NCBI RefSeq assembly: GCF_022810405.1
Contig: NZ_JALGQE010000004.1
Coordinates: 124,001-188,000 of the forward strand
Source of the DNA: Rhodococcus sp. ARC_M5
Lineage (GTDB): Bacteria > Actinomycetota > Actinomycetes > Mycobacteriales > Mycobacteriaceae
Direction: 5' to 3'
DNA length: 64,000 bases
Made by a program: the position numbers and the translations under genes. Positions 7,666 through 15,859 of the stretch are shown here, piece by piece; position 1 is the first letter of the stretch, and each line of letters begins with the position of its first letter. Below the pieces are notes generated by a model. The model saw only the letters and a program-made list of their open reading frames with translations, was not told where the DNA came from and ran no database searches.

Positions 7666-8874
7666 TCAGTAGGCTTTCGGCCGCGTTCCTGTGTAGATGC
7701 CCGGTACTCGAAAGCGAAGGGGCGCTTCGTCGTATTCCTCGAGGGCGTGTGCCGTCCAACCCACGATGCGGGCGAGGGCGAACACCGTTTCCGGGGTGTC
7801 CGCCTCGAGACCGTAGGCACAGGTCATGGTGGAAAGCGCGAAGTCGAGATTGGGAAACGTATCGAATCGATCGCTGACCTCGGCGATGACGACGTCTGCC
7901 GCTGTGATCACCGCGGGTTCCGCGCCGAGATCGGGATCGTGGAGTAACCGCAACAGTTCCTCGGCACGTGGATCTCGATCGGTGTAGATGACGTGGCCGA
8001 AACCGGGAACTCGTTCTCCGGACCTCAATTGTGTTGCCAGAGCACCGATCGGATCGACAATTGCCGTCTTCAGGAACCGATACACCGGTTCGGCTGCGGA
8101 GCCGTGCAGGGGACCGTCGATACATCCGAGCCCCGCCGAGACGATCGAATACAGATTGGCGCGGGTGCTCGCCGCGACACGGACCCCGAGCGTCGATGCC
8201 GCGAGGCCGTGGTCGGCAGTCAGGTTCAGAGCTGCGTTCAACACCTCGAGCCCGCCTGGGTGCGGCCTCTCGCCTGTCACTGCATCCCAGACCGATTCCG
8301 CTACCGGACGTTCCGCGGATCGCGCTCCCAACGCAGCAGACACGGTCGCCAACAGCTGTCCGGCCTCCCGAACAACCGAGGCGGATCCGGTGTCGAATCG
8401 CATGGGGCGAAATGTCGACACGACGTCGACCGCGATACGTATCCGATCGATCGACCGACAGTTCGGAGCCAGGAGCGCTATCGCATCTCGACACCGTTGT
8501 ACTACAGCATGATCCGTGACGATGTGCACGTCGTCCAGCAGGTCACCCGTCCAGACGAAGTGTGCAACCGACTCGAACGGGCGAGAGCTCAGCTCGACGG
8601 CATCACGACCTCGGTAGTACAGATGCCCGTTCTCGATCAGCGTGGTCTGTGTCCGAATTCGTTCCACCGCACCGATATCGGTTCGGCGGGCCGAGTCACG
8701 GCCCGCAAGCGATTCCACCTCGTCGACGTCGAACACGCTCCCCCGCACACCGGGTAGTCGCGTACTGGTCAGCAGTCCGCGGCTGACGTAGGCGTACACC
8801 GTTTCCGGCTTGACGCCCAGCCGTGCAGCCGCTTGGGCTGTGGTGAGTAGATTTCGGCCGTCCGCGTGGGTCAT
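7666..8874 (-). CDS. Citrate synthase fused to an N-terminal helix-turn-helix
   Basis: A 402-residue protein. Residues 8-60 form an excisionase/MerR-like winged HTH (LLTTAQAAARLGVKPETVYA). Residues 70-400 are citrate synthase with the catalytic histidines in GPLHG and GFGHVIY, the DHGLAAST motif and the aspartate in FPNLDFAL. Such fusions are known in actinobacterial genomes, but their DNA target is not. It condenses acetyl-CoA (or propionyl-CoA) with oxaloacetate if active. It is divergent from a second citrate synthase gene, with palindromic TTGAT-type sequences between them, so self-regulation and control of its neighbour are plausible inferences. Confidence 0.88.
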   Translation of the reverse strand: MTHADGRNLLTTAQAAARLGVKPETVYAYVSRGLLTSTRLPGVRGSVFDVDEVESLAGRDSARRTDIGAVERIRTQTTLIENGHLYYRGRDAVELSSRPFESVAHFVWTGDLLDDVHIVTDHAVVQRCRDAIALLAPNCRSIDRIRIAVDVVSTFRPMRFDTGSASVVREAGQLLATVSAALGARSAERPVAESVWDAVTGERPHPGGLEVLNAALNLTADHGLAASTLGVRVAASTRANLYSIVSAGLGCIDGPLHGSAAEPVYRFLKTAIVDPIGALATQLRSGERVPGFGHVIYTDRDPRAEELLRLLHDPDLGAEPAVITAADVVIAEVSDRFDTFPNLDFALSTMTCAYGLEADTPETVFALARIVGWTAHALEEYDEAPLRFRVPGIYTGTRPKAY

Positions 8875-8888
8875 GGGCGTCTTTCATA

Positions 8889-8917
8889 TTGATGCAATCA
8901 ACATTGACAATAATCAA
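8889..8917. promoter_or_regulatory. TTGAT-N3-ATCAA operator candidate between the citrate synthase genes
   Basis: TTGATGCAATCAA at 8889-8901 is an inverted repeat with five-base arms and a three-base spacer. A related but looser pair, TTGA...TCAA, follows at 8904-8917. The tract is AT-rich in a GC-rich context and sits 15 bases before the minus-strand start and 47 bases before the plus-strand start. The HTH of the fused citrate synthase is the obvious candidate ligand. Confidence 0.55.
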
Positions 8918-8963
8918 CGTTAGCGCGGATCGTGGTGCTTGACCAGCGCGAAGGAGTGCAACC

Positions 8964-10100
8964 ATGACCGTGATCGAAGCCCCGAGAGGGCTCCACAATG
9001 TCGTCGTCACCACCACGTCGATCGGGGACGTGCGAGGCGACGAAGGTTTCTACCATTACCGCCAGTACTCGGCCATCGACCTGGCTCTGACAGGCACGTT
9101 CGAGGACGCCTGGTTCTTGATGGTCGAGGGTCGGTTGCCGGACGGCACCGAGCGCGCGGAATTCCTGCGCACGGTAGCGCCCTTGCGAGTGCTACCGGAC
9201 GACGTCGCAGCGGCCGTGCGGACGGTGGCGACATCAGGTCCCGAACAGCCCCTCCTCGCGTTGCGGACGGTGTTGTCGGGGCTGGCCGGCGCGGTACCGC
9301 TGTACGAGTCGTCGGAGTCGGACAAGCGGACGACGGCCCTGCGGCTGTGCGCGATGACACCCACCATTCTGGCTGCGGTGCACAGGATTCGGTCCGGTAA
9401 GGAACCCGTCGAACCGCGGCAGGATCTGATGACGGCTCAGAACTGGTTGTACATGATCACCGGAGATGCGCCCGACGCGGCCAGCGCCCGAGCGGTCGAC
9501 CGCTACCTCACCGCCACGATCGATCACGGGTTCAACGCGTCGACTTTCACTGCGCGAGTCGTGGCGTCGACGGGGTCGGACATCGCATCCGCAGTGTGCG
9601 CCGCGATCGGTGCCTTCGCGGGCCCGTTGCACGGAGGTGCCCCGGATCGCGCCCTCGACGGGTTGGACGAGATTGCCGACGTCGACTCCGCCGATGCGTG
9701 GGCGCGTTCCAAAATCACGGCAGGCGAGCGCATCATGGGATTCGGTCATCCGGTGTATCGCACCGACGATCCCCGATCGGTGATGCTGCGCGAGACGGCG
9801 CAGGAGATGGGCGGGGACCTCATCGACAAGGCCGTGCAGGTCGAGAAGATCATCGCTGCTGCGCTCGAAGATCTCAAGCCCGACCGCAAGTTGTACGCCA
9901 ATGTGGAGTACTACGCCGGCGTCGTGATGGAACTGTGCGGAATTCCGCGATCCATGTTCACTCCGACCTTCGCGTGCAGCCGGATGGTGGGGTGGTGCGC
10001 CAACATCGTCGAGCAGTCTCACGACAGCAAGATCATCCGGCCGATCGCCCGCTACGACGGCCCTGCGCCTTCGGCAGTGGAGCGGGTAAGTGCCTCCTAG
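8964..10100 (+). CDS. Citrate synthase (citrate synthase 2 type)
   Basis: A 378-residue citrate/2-methylcitrate synthase without the HTH. Active-site histidines are seen in FAGPLHGG and MGFGHPVYR, and the DHGFNAST motif is intact. At the place of the catalytic aspartate the sequence reads ANVEYYAG, with glutamate instead of aspartate (pig Asp375 is in a PNVDF-type motif). The protein resembles mycobacterial CitA. Substrate preference between acetyl-CoA and propionyl-CoA cannot be read. The gene ends inside a 21-bp-stem hairpin. No prp genes are nearby. Confidence 0.88.
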   Translation: MTVIEAPRGLHNVVVTTTSIGDVRGDEGFYHYRQYSAIDLALTGTFEDAWFLMVEGRLPDGTERAEFLRTVAPLRVLPDDVAAAVRTVATSGPEQPLLALRTVLSGLAGAVPLYESSESDKRTTALRLCAMTPTILAAVHRIRSGKEPVEPRQDLMTAQNWLYMITGDAPDAASARAVDRYLTATIDHGFNASTFTARVVASTGSDIASAVCAAIGAFAGPLHGGAPDRALDGLDEIADVDSADAWARSKITAGERIMGFGHPVYRTDDPRSVMLRETAQEMGGDLIDKAVQVEKIIAAALEDLKPDRKLYANVEYYAGVVMELCGIPRSMFTPTFACSRMVGWCANIVEQSHDSKIIRPIARYDGPAPSAVERVSAS

Positions 10101-10121
10101 GGCACTTACCCGCTCCACTGC
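10074..10121 (+). terminator. Terminator hairpin with a 21-bp perfect stem
   Basis: The arms at 10074-10094 and 10101-10121 are perfectly complementary over 21 bp, with the six-base loop TCCTAG. The TAG stop codon of the citrate synthase occupies the 3' half of the loop, so the last seven sense codons form the 5' arm. There is no T-run, as is common in actinobacteria. It insulates the fluoride-channel genes that follow. Confidence 0.8.
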
Positions 10122-10170
10122 GGCGAGGCCGCACCGCGGTATGCCATGATGGAAACGCACCTCGGTGTGC

Positions 10171-10231
10171 AGCGGCGGTGGGGCTCGCCGTAACCGAACC
10201 TCGGTCTTCGCGCCGACAACAGTCCCTGTCT
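10171..10231 (+). promoter_or_regulatory. Probable fluoride (crcB motif) riboswitch
   Basis: The leader of the two fluc genes carries GGCGGTGGGGCTCGCCGTAACC at 10174-10195, matching the crcB-motif core (GGCGAUG..CCGCC..AACC) with a GGCG/CGCC stem. GGGGCT at 10180-10185 can pair with AGTCCC at 10221-10226 with one G-U, in the same place as the GAGGCC/GGCCUC long-range pairing of the Thermotoga petrophila fluoride aptamer. The second conserved stem is less clear (ACCGA/TCGGT possible). The location, 35 bases before a fluoride channel gene, strongly supports the call. Confidence 0.6.
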
Positions 10232-10266
10232 CGGCACTCGCATGTCCGCAGATAGGGAGCAGGTTG

Positions 10267-10767
10267 ATGAACGATTTCGACGAGCACAGCGATACCGCGG
10301 CCGATCGGGCCATGCCTGTGGACCCGGACGGCGTCGAAACGGCGCGCCCTCTACACGTACAGCCGGCGGCAATTGCCGCAGTTGCTCTCGGCGGTCTGGT
10401 GGGCACCGGCATACGCTACGGCGCGGAGTCGGCCTTCCCGTTCGTATCCGGTTCGTTCCCCTTCACCACTCTCGTCATCAACATCACCGGCGCGTTCATC
10501 CTCGGGATGTTGCTGGAACGGCTTGCCTTGTCCGGACCGGACAGTGGCTTGCGACGACGGATACGGCTGTGTATCGGCACCGGGGTACTCGGCTCGTACA
10601 CCACCTACAGTTCGTTCGCCCTCGAGACCGTGGAGCTGGTGCAAGATCATCGCGTCGTGGCTGCCGCGGTGTACATGACCGTCAGCGTGGTCATCGGTAC
10701 GTTGGCGGCCGGGGCGGGCATCGTCTGCGCGCAACGGTTCGGTACCCGCGCGGAGGAGAAGCAATGA
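10267..10767 (+). CDS. crcB: Fluoride channel subunit Fluc/CrcB (first of pair)
   Basis: A 166-residue small membrane protein of the fluoride-specific channel family, which lets toxic fluoride leave the cell. Four hydrophobic segments follow a polar N-terminal extension of about 35 residues. Family motifs are GGLVGTGIRYG, TLVINITGAFILG and GSYTTYSSFALE, the last containing the phenylalanine/serine/threonine pore region. Start ATG 10267. It overlaps the second subunit gene by ATGA. Gram-positive bacteria commonly carry two dissimilar Fluc genes whose products pair as a heterodimer, which fits here. Confidence 0.93.
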   Translation: MNDFDEHSDTAADRAMPVDPDGVETARPLHVQPAAIAAVALGGLVGTGIRYGAESAFPFVSGSFPFTTLVINITGAFILGMLLERLALSGPDSGLRRRIRLCIGTGVLGSYTTYSSFALETVELVQDHRVVAAAVYMTVSVVIGTLAAGAGIVCAQRFGTRAEEKQ

Positions 10768-11132
10768 TCGCCCTGTGGGTCGTGCTCGCCGGAAGTGCCG
10801 GTGCAGTCAGCAGATTCGTCCTCGACGGCGTCATTCGGTCACGACTGAAAACCGAGTTTCCCTACGCCACAGTGCTGATCAACATCACCGGATCGGCCGT
10901 ACTCGGTGTCGTAGCAGGGTTGGTGGCGTTCCGCTCGGCACCGGAACAGGTGCAGGCCATCGTCGGCGTCGGATTCTGCGGCGGCTATACCACTTTCAGC
11001 ACCGCGAGTGTGGAGACCGTTCGCCTGCTCGAACGGCGTCGCTACGGTCTCGCTGCGTACAACGCGATCGGCACGGCGCTCTGTACTACCGCGGTTGTCG
11101 GTGTCGCGATGGTCGCGACGGCGTACATCTGA
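10764..11132 (+). CDS. crcB: Fluoride channel subunit Fluc/CrcB (second of pair)
   Basis: A 122-residue four-helix Fluc subunit with GSAGAVSRFVLD, TVLINITGSAVLG and CGGYTTFSTASVE motifs. Its start overlaps the stop of the first subunit, so equal production and a heterodimeric channel are likely. It ends three bases before the convergent GNAT gene, so the two share a terminator region. Function known from family; the heterodimer is inference. Confidence 0.93.
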   Translation: MIALWVVLAGSAGAVSRFVLDGVIRSRLKTEFPYATVLINITGSAVLGVVAGLVAFRSAPEQVQAIVGVGFCGGYTTFSTASVETVRLLERRRYGLAAYNAIGTALCTTAVVGVAMVATAYI

Positions 11133-11135
11133 TTG

Positions 11136-11603
11136 TCACAACTGCGCCCGCATAGCAGGAAAGGCGCTGGCAGCGAAACCGTTTCGCTCGTATATGCCCT
11201 GCCCTGAGGGCGTCGCCATCAGCTCCGCTCGTGCAATGCCGGTTTCCCGAGCCCAGTCCATCACCGCAGCGAACGCTCTGCCGCCGAACCCCTGACCTCG
11301 AGCTTCGGGTGCGGTGCACACATTGCTGATCAGGACATCACGTCCATCCGGTGAGAGAGGCGAGGGTGCAGCGTCTCGAACGGCACCCATGGCGCAGGCT
11401 ACGACCACGCCGTTGTGTTCGACGACGACAATGCGGTAGTTCGCATCGTCCAATCGGTCGACGAACCAGTCGAATGCATGTGCGCGCCAAAGTTGGTCGT
11501 CAGGGGCACTGCCCATCGATCGAAACATTTCGGCGCGCAATTCGACGAGTGCGTTCACGTCGCCCATACACGCCCGCCGAACCGTCACACCGACCTCACC
11601 CAT
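11136..11603 (-). CDS. GNAT family N-acetyltransferase
   Basis: A 155-residue GCN5-related acetyltransferase. The acetyl-CoA pyrophosphate loop is APEARGQGFGGRAF (R/Q-x-x-G-x-G/A form), followed by the usual helix and a YERNGF C-terminal strand-helix junction. The ATG at 11603 (MGEVGVTVRR) was chosen because GAGGTGAGC lies directly upstream and the fold begins at once. Substrate unknown; it may acetylate an amine, antibiotic or peptide. Confidence 0.87.
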   Translation of the reverse strand: MGEVGVTVRRACMGDVNALVELRAEMFRSMGSAPDDQLWRAHAFDWFVDRLDDANYRIVVVEHNGVVVACAMGAVRDAAPSPLSPDGRDVLISNVCTAPEARGQGFGGRAFAAVMDWARETGIARAELMATPSGQGIYERNGFAASAFPAMRAQL

Positions 11604-11815
11604 GATGCTCACCTCATCCCATCGCCGCCCCTGACCCCAGCCTGGTGTACACCGGCTCAACGATCAAAGCACCCGGTCACTGGATATCACCGTGAACGCT
11701 ACTGACACGCGTGGCGAGATCCGAATATTCGACGATGAGTCCTGACGCGTCGTACCGTACTGGGAAACAGGCAATTTCGGTCGAGCATTTCCACCCTGCG
11801 CTCCGTAGCGCAGGT

Positions 11816-12151
11816 TCACAAGGTCTCGATCTTGGCGAACGGGTAGCCACCGATAACCACAGCGACGAACACATAAGCTGCCAGCCCTGCCAACTCCCAC
11901 GTTGTTCTCTCTCGCTGGAAGTCGGAGAATATCCACAACAACGGTGCCAGCAGCAGAATGGCTGCAGCGACGCCGCACACTACGAACAGCCTGTTCGCTC
12001 GTGCACGTAGGTGCGGCGTGGTCTTCACCCGGTCCGGTACGTCTTTGCCGTAGTAGTCCGGATAGAGAACTTTGCCGCGTAGCCCCACTGACGAACCGAA
12101 GCCGAACGCGACGATTCCCACGATCAGCCCCAGGGCGAGTGCAGTGTTCAC
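11816..12151 (-). CDS. Small integral membrane protein
   Basis: About 111 residues with three hydrophobic stretches (LALGLIVGIVAFGFG; LFVVCGVAAAILLLAPLLW; LAGLAAYVFVAVVIGG) and a basic loop containing KTTPHLRARANR. No family was recognised. The GTG at 12151 (VNTALALG) is preferred because GAGAG precedes it and the hydrophobic segment starts immediately; the frame continues upstream with non-membrane, cysteine- and histidine-rich sequence that looks non-coding. Function unknown. The 155 bases on its 3' side, up to the GNAT gene, show nothing recognisable. Confidence 0.6.
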   Translation of the reverse strand: MNTALALGLIVGIVAFGFGSSVGLRGKVLYPDYYGKDVPDRVKTTPHLRARANRLFVVCGVAAAILLLAPLLWIFSDFQRERTTWELAGLAAYVFVAVVIGGYPFAKIETL

Positions 12152-12312
12152 GACGGTGCCGCTCTCATGTCGGTGACATCGGAACCGAAACGTATGAACC
12201 CATGTACAGCAAGACACCCGCGCTCAACCGATCGTCCATACCGCACGGTATCAAATCGACATCGATCGAGTGCGCCACGACTACTGTCGCCGTTCGGTCG
12301 GTTTTCGAGTGA

Positions 12313-12867
12313 CTACATTCCCCCACGAACGATCCGCACGTACTCTCTCCATCCCTCCAAATAGGGCTGCAGATCATCGATCTCGATCAGAGCGATGTCT
12401 TCGACGGGGCAGTTCCGGCTTTCGATGACGATCGAGACGCCGTCGATCTCGCCGGACGCCCACCATCGCTGGAGTCCACCCCACTTCTCGAACTCCACGC
12501 TCACACCGTTGCAGGGAATTGACACGGCGATCCCGGGAGCGTCCCGGACCAATCTGTGTCGGCTCCGGTAATCGGGCTCCCTCGGGGAAATTCCGGTCGC
12601 ACGTTCGATCGCGCGAACCACCTCCCATCGAGAATCTCCGACCACGGTGTCGATCTGCACAGACACGTCACCGTCAGGAATGCCGTGCACGAGTCCGGCG
12701 GACGAGAGTCGGTCGTCCACCCATCCCCAGTGCCCGATCATGATGGGGCCGATCCACTCCGCCAGTCCGAACACACGAACCTGCCGAGCTTCCGAAAGCA
12801 TTCGGCTCTCGAGCTGACTCATGTGTTCCCAGAACTCATCCGGGGACAGTCGGCCGGTCACTTTCAT
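12313..12867 (-). CDS. Hypothetical protein
   Basis: A 184-residue soluble protein of no family I can name. It starts MKVTGRLSPDEFWEH and has a mix of amphipathic helices and strands (VFGLAEWIGPIMIGHWGWVDD; VSVEFEKWGGLQRWW). No signal peptide, membrane segment or metal motif. It is 12 bases downstream of the cysteine hydrolase on the same strand, so the two are probably co-transcribed. Confidence 0.65.
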   Translation of the reverse strand: MKVTGRLSPDEFWEHMSQLESRMLSEARQVRVFGLAEWIGPIMIGHWGWVDDRLSSAGLVHGIPDGDVSVQIDTVVGDSRWEVVRAIERATGISPREPDYRSRHRLVRDAPGIAVSIPCNGVSVEFEKWGGLQRWWASGEIDGVSIVIESRNCPVEDIALIEIDDLQPYLEGWREYVRIVRGGM

Positions 12868-12879
12868 TGCGCGCCTTTC

Positions 12880-13449
12880 TCAGTCCGTGAGAAAATCCTC
12901 TGTAGTCACGACCGTCGCGAACTCGCCGTGCAGATTCGTCGCGGTGATGGTCGACAATGTCGCTGCCGGAACGGTGGTTCCATCAGGCCCCATCCGATCG
13001 AATGTGTGCGTGGCGTCGATGACGAAGAAGGTGTCGTAGCCGAGGTTGCCGGCCATGCGTGCCGTTGTCTCACAGCAGTGGTTGGTGGTGATCCCGCAGA
13101 TCACCACCTGATCGATACCCTCACCTCGAAGCCAGGCGTCGAGATCCGGCGTGCCGTAGAAACTCGAGTTGACCCGCTTGCTGATCAAGAGATCAGGTGT
13201 CCCGTCGAGGATCTTCTTGAAGGAATGCCCCGCACCAGTCGGCGACAATGGAGACTGCGGGTTCTCGGAGTCATGTCGAACGAACACGATCGGCCACGCC
13301 TTCGATCTCCACAATCGTAGTAGTACTGCAATATTGCTCTCGCACAATGGGTTGTCACGCGGACCCCAGAACTCGGAATCATCGAACCCGGACTGCACAT
13401 CGATGACGATCAGTGCGGGTCGATCGAGATCGGTCGGTACGGAATTCAT
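12880..13449 (-). CDS. Isochorismatase-like cysteine hydrolase
   Basis: A 189-residue member of the isochorismatase/nicotinamidase superfamily, whose members hydrolyse amides or ureas such as nicotinamide or N-carbamoyl compounds through a Cys-Asp-Lys triad. The aspartate is in ALIVIDVQSGF, the lysine in LISKRVNSSFYG, and the cysteine in CGITTNHCCETTAR with the family cis-peptide motif just before. The ATG at 13449 is preferred to a TTG at 13470. Specific substrate not inferable. The 233 bases upstream contain no clear gene. Confidence 0.88.
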   Translation of the reverse strand: MNSVPTDLDRPALIVIDVQSGFDDSEFWGPRDNPLCESNIAVLLRLWRSKAWPIVFVRHDSENPQSPLSPTGAGHSFKKILDGTPDLLISKRVNSSFYGTPDLDAWLRGEGIDQVVICGITTNHCCETTARMAGNLGYDTFFVIDATHTFDRMGPDGTTVPAATLSTITATNLHGEFATVVTTEDFLTD

Positions 13450-13703
13450 ACCATGCAGGCTATCCGCCAACCTTCATCCTGACCATATCGCCGGGTGGCC
13501 CCTTACCCACCCTCGTTCCCGTTCGATCAGCACACGGTAGTGCGACGTGCGCGGTGCACCGTCCTGCGTGAGTTGTAATGAGCTGCACTGTGACCGGGCG
13601 AATACCCGAAACGCTGCTCACCACGCGGGAGAGAGGCCGGAAGACCGCCGGCCACGGTACGTGCTCGCCTCGAACGAAAACTACCTACAACCCGGCGTCC
13701 GGC

Positions 13704-14180
13704 TCACTCGTCGATCAGGTCGAATTCCCAGTTGACGCGTTGAATTTCCAAGTCCACGAGCCGAATACGCTTGGCGATATCATCGGCAGTAGAACGCAAC
13801 TCGGCAACTGGAAGAGCTGCCACGTGCACCAACTCCGATCGCAGTTGGCGCGGTCCGTATCGACGCTCCTGATCGCGCCCCGACGCCGCATCCGCCGCGG
13901 CGGAGATCGCCTTGTGGCGCATACGTAGTACGTCACGCGATGCCAGCGCGTCCGTGATGGTTCCGTCTTGCACTGTCGCGGCGCTGTTCGTCCGGTTTAT
14001 CCGACGGATGAGAACTTCGAGGCGGTCGAGAGCAATCATGTACTCCGACAACAGACCGACAGCATTCTCGGCCGGTAATTCACCATCCTGGTGGCGGGCA
14101 TTCGCCAGAATTCGAGCTTTCACATGCTCGGCGCGCTTGATCAGTTCGCCTCGTTCTGCGAGGGCCTCGGCAAGCTTCAT
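13704..14180 (-). CDS. DIP1984 family protein
   Basis: A 158-residue all-helical protein of the DIP1984 family found in corynebacteria and relatives. It begins MKLAEALAERGELIKRAE and has long charged coiled-coil-like helices (LLSEYMIALDRLEVLIRRIN; DDIAKRIRLVDLEIQRVNWE). The family start argues for the ATG at 14180 over the one at 14189. Function is not established. No obvious operon partner; the gaps on either side (233 and 149 bases) show no recognisable feature. Confidence 0.82.
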   Translation of the reverse strand: MKLAEALAERGELIKRAEHVKARILANARHQDGELPAENAVGLLSEYMIALDRLEVLIRRINRTNSAATVQDGTITDALASRDVLRMRHKAISAAADAASGRDQERRYGPRQLRSELVHVAALPVAELRSTADDIAKRIRLVDLEIQRVNWEFDLIDE

Positions 14181-14329
14181 GATCTGCACCTCGGGCCAAT
14201 AGCACCGAAGGTGGAATGACTGCGGGCGCTCATGCGCCTTTCGACGTGTCGAATCTGTTCATGGTTCAACAAATACCACAGTTCATCTACATACGGAAGG
14301 GCCTGTGCGAGTGACCGATCGACACACCT

Positions 14330-14842
14330 CTACCGAAGATCGGAGAGAAGTCGCTTCAACAGGCCGGCAAGCTGGCTTCGCTCATCCGGATTCAGCGCCC
14401 TCAGCAGAGCCTCCTCGTTGGCAACGTGCGCGGGTAACGCGGCATCCACAACGTCGAGTCCGGCCGGTGTCAATTGCACGATGATCACCCGACGATTCGT
14501 CGGGTCGATTTCTCGTTCGATCAGTCCTTTGTCGGTCAGTCGGTTCAAACGATGCGTAACAGCGCCGGACGTCACCATCGCACTGTCCAACAACTGTCCG
14601 ACAGTGAGGCGATGCGGGGCCCCGGTACGCCGGAGCGTCGCAATCAGATCGAATTCACCTGGTTGCAAACCGAATTCGGCCAACACCGCGTGAATGCGCT
14701 TGTCCAGAACCGATGCCGCTCGGCCGATACGCCCGATGACCGCCATAGGGCTGACATCCACATCGGGTCGCTCGACCTTCCACTGTTGCAGGATCCTATC
14801 CACTGCATCGTGCGCCTCCTCCGACACCGACGAACCCCTCAC
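14330..14842 (-). CDS. MarR family transcriptional regulator
   Basis: A 170-residue winged-helix repressor. The HTH and wing are at about residues 75-125 (HRLTVGQLLDSAMVTSGAVTHR; DPTNRRVIIVQLTPAG), flanked by dimerisation helices. The start is taken as the GTG at 14842. It is divergent from an EamA-type transporter gene 90 bases away, the classic layout for a MarR protein controlling an exporter. Its ligand is unknown. Confidence 0.88.
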   Translation of the reverse strand: MRGSSVSEEAHDAVDRILQQWKVERPDVDVSPMAVIGRIGRAASVLDKRIHAVLAEFGLQPGEFDLIATLRRTGAPHRLTVGQLLDSAMVTSGAVTHRLNRLTDKGLIEREIDPTNRRVIIVQLTPAGLDVVDAALPAHVANEEALLRALNPDERSQLAGLLKRLLSDLR

Positions 14843-14880
14843 TGCCGAACCGTTGACTTCGGACCAGCATACGCCTACGT

Positions 14881-14902
14881 TTCAACGCTAGATAGTTCAA
14901 CG
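14881..14902. promoter_or_regulatory. TTCAACG direct repeats between marR and transporter
   Basis: TTCAACG occurs at 14881-14887 and again at 14896-14902, and the second copy extends to the palindrome AACGTT. The sites lie in the 90-base divergent promoter region, 30-50 bases before the transporter start. They are candidate MarR operators that would repress both genes. Short motif, so moderate confidence only. Confidence 0.4.
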
Positions 14903-14932
14903 TTAAGAGATCAATTCGTCGGGAGTCGAGAG

Positions 14933-15859
14933 ATGTGGGCGTCACGCACCAAGACACGGTCGAGCCACCCTCTCGAGCTCCAGGGCGCGTCCTCGCCCCT
15001 CGGAATCACAGCCGCGGCCGCTCTGGCTCCGGTTGTTTGGGGCACAACATATGTGGTGACTTCAGAGCTTCTTCCGCCGGACCGACCCATGACTGCCAGC
15101 GTCCTTCGCGCTGTTCCCGCCGGGCTACTGCTCCTCCTCATCGCACCGGGCATTCCCGGCCGAGGTTGGCGACTGAAGACCACGGTCCTCGGCGTGTTGA
15201 ACATCGGATTATTCTTTCCGATGTTGTTCGTGGCGGCCTACCGACTACCCGGCGGGGTCGCTGCAGTAGTCGGTTCTGCGCAACCCCTCGTCATCATCGC
15301 GATGTCCACTGCGCTCGGGTGGGGACGGACGCGTCCCGTCCAGATCGGATGCGCCCTTGTCGCCGTCGCCGGGGTCGCGCTGACGACGATGACGAGCGCT
15401 GTTCATCTCGACGCGATCGGACCCGCCGCCGCTGCCATGGGTACCGCCAGCATGGCGACCGGCATCGTCCTCACCAAGCGCTGGGGCGTGCAGCAGAACA
15501 CGAGTCCGCTCAATTCCACTGCCTGGCAACTACTTGTCGGCGGGATGGTGATCTGCCCGTTGATCCCGATCGTCGACGACGGTCCGTGGGCCATCGATGC
15601 GAAGGCTGCACTCGGCTACGCATGGTTGTCGGTGATCGGCGGCGCGATGGCGTACGCGCTCTGGTTCAGAGGTGCCCGCGCGCTGCCGTCTGCGAGCATC
15701 TCCCTTCTCGGCATCCTCAGTCCACTGACCGCGGCCGCGGTCGGCTGGATCGTGTTGGGACAGAACATGACAGCACTTCAGTGCACGGGCTTCGTCGTCG
15801 CACTCATCGGTTCGATAGCCGGGCAGTTCATCACGACGCGTCCGCCGCGACCGACGTAG
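14933..15859 (+). CDS. EamA/DMT-superfamily transporter
   Basis: A 308-residue membrane protein with about ten transmembrane segments in two EamA repeats (first begins ALAPVVWGTTYVVTSELLPP, second around WQLLVGGMVICPLIP). Proteins of this family export amino acids, metabolites or drugs. The ATG at 14933 is used. Divergent MarR gene suggests induced efflux. Substrate not inferable from sequence. Confidence 0.88.
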   Translation: MWASRTKTRSSHPLELQGASSPLGITAAAALAPVVWGTTYVVTSELLPPDRPMTASVLRAVPAGLLLLLIAPGIPGRGWRLKTTVLGVLNIGLFFPMLFVAAYRLPGGVAAVVGSAQPLVIIAMSTALGWGRTRPVQIGCALVAVAGVALTTMTSAVHLDAIGPAAAAMGTASMATGIVLTKRWGVQQNTSPLNSTAWQLLVGGMVICPLIPIVDDGPWAIDAKAALGYAWLSVIGGAMAYALWFRGARALPSASISLLGILSPLTAAAVGWIVLGQNMTALQCTGFVVALIGSIAGQFITTRPPRPT

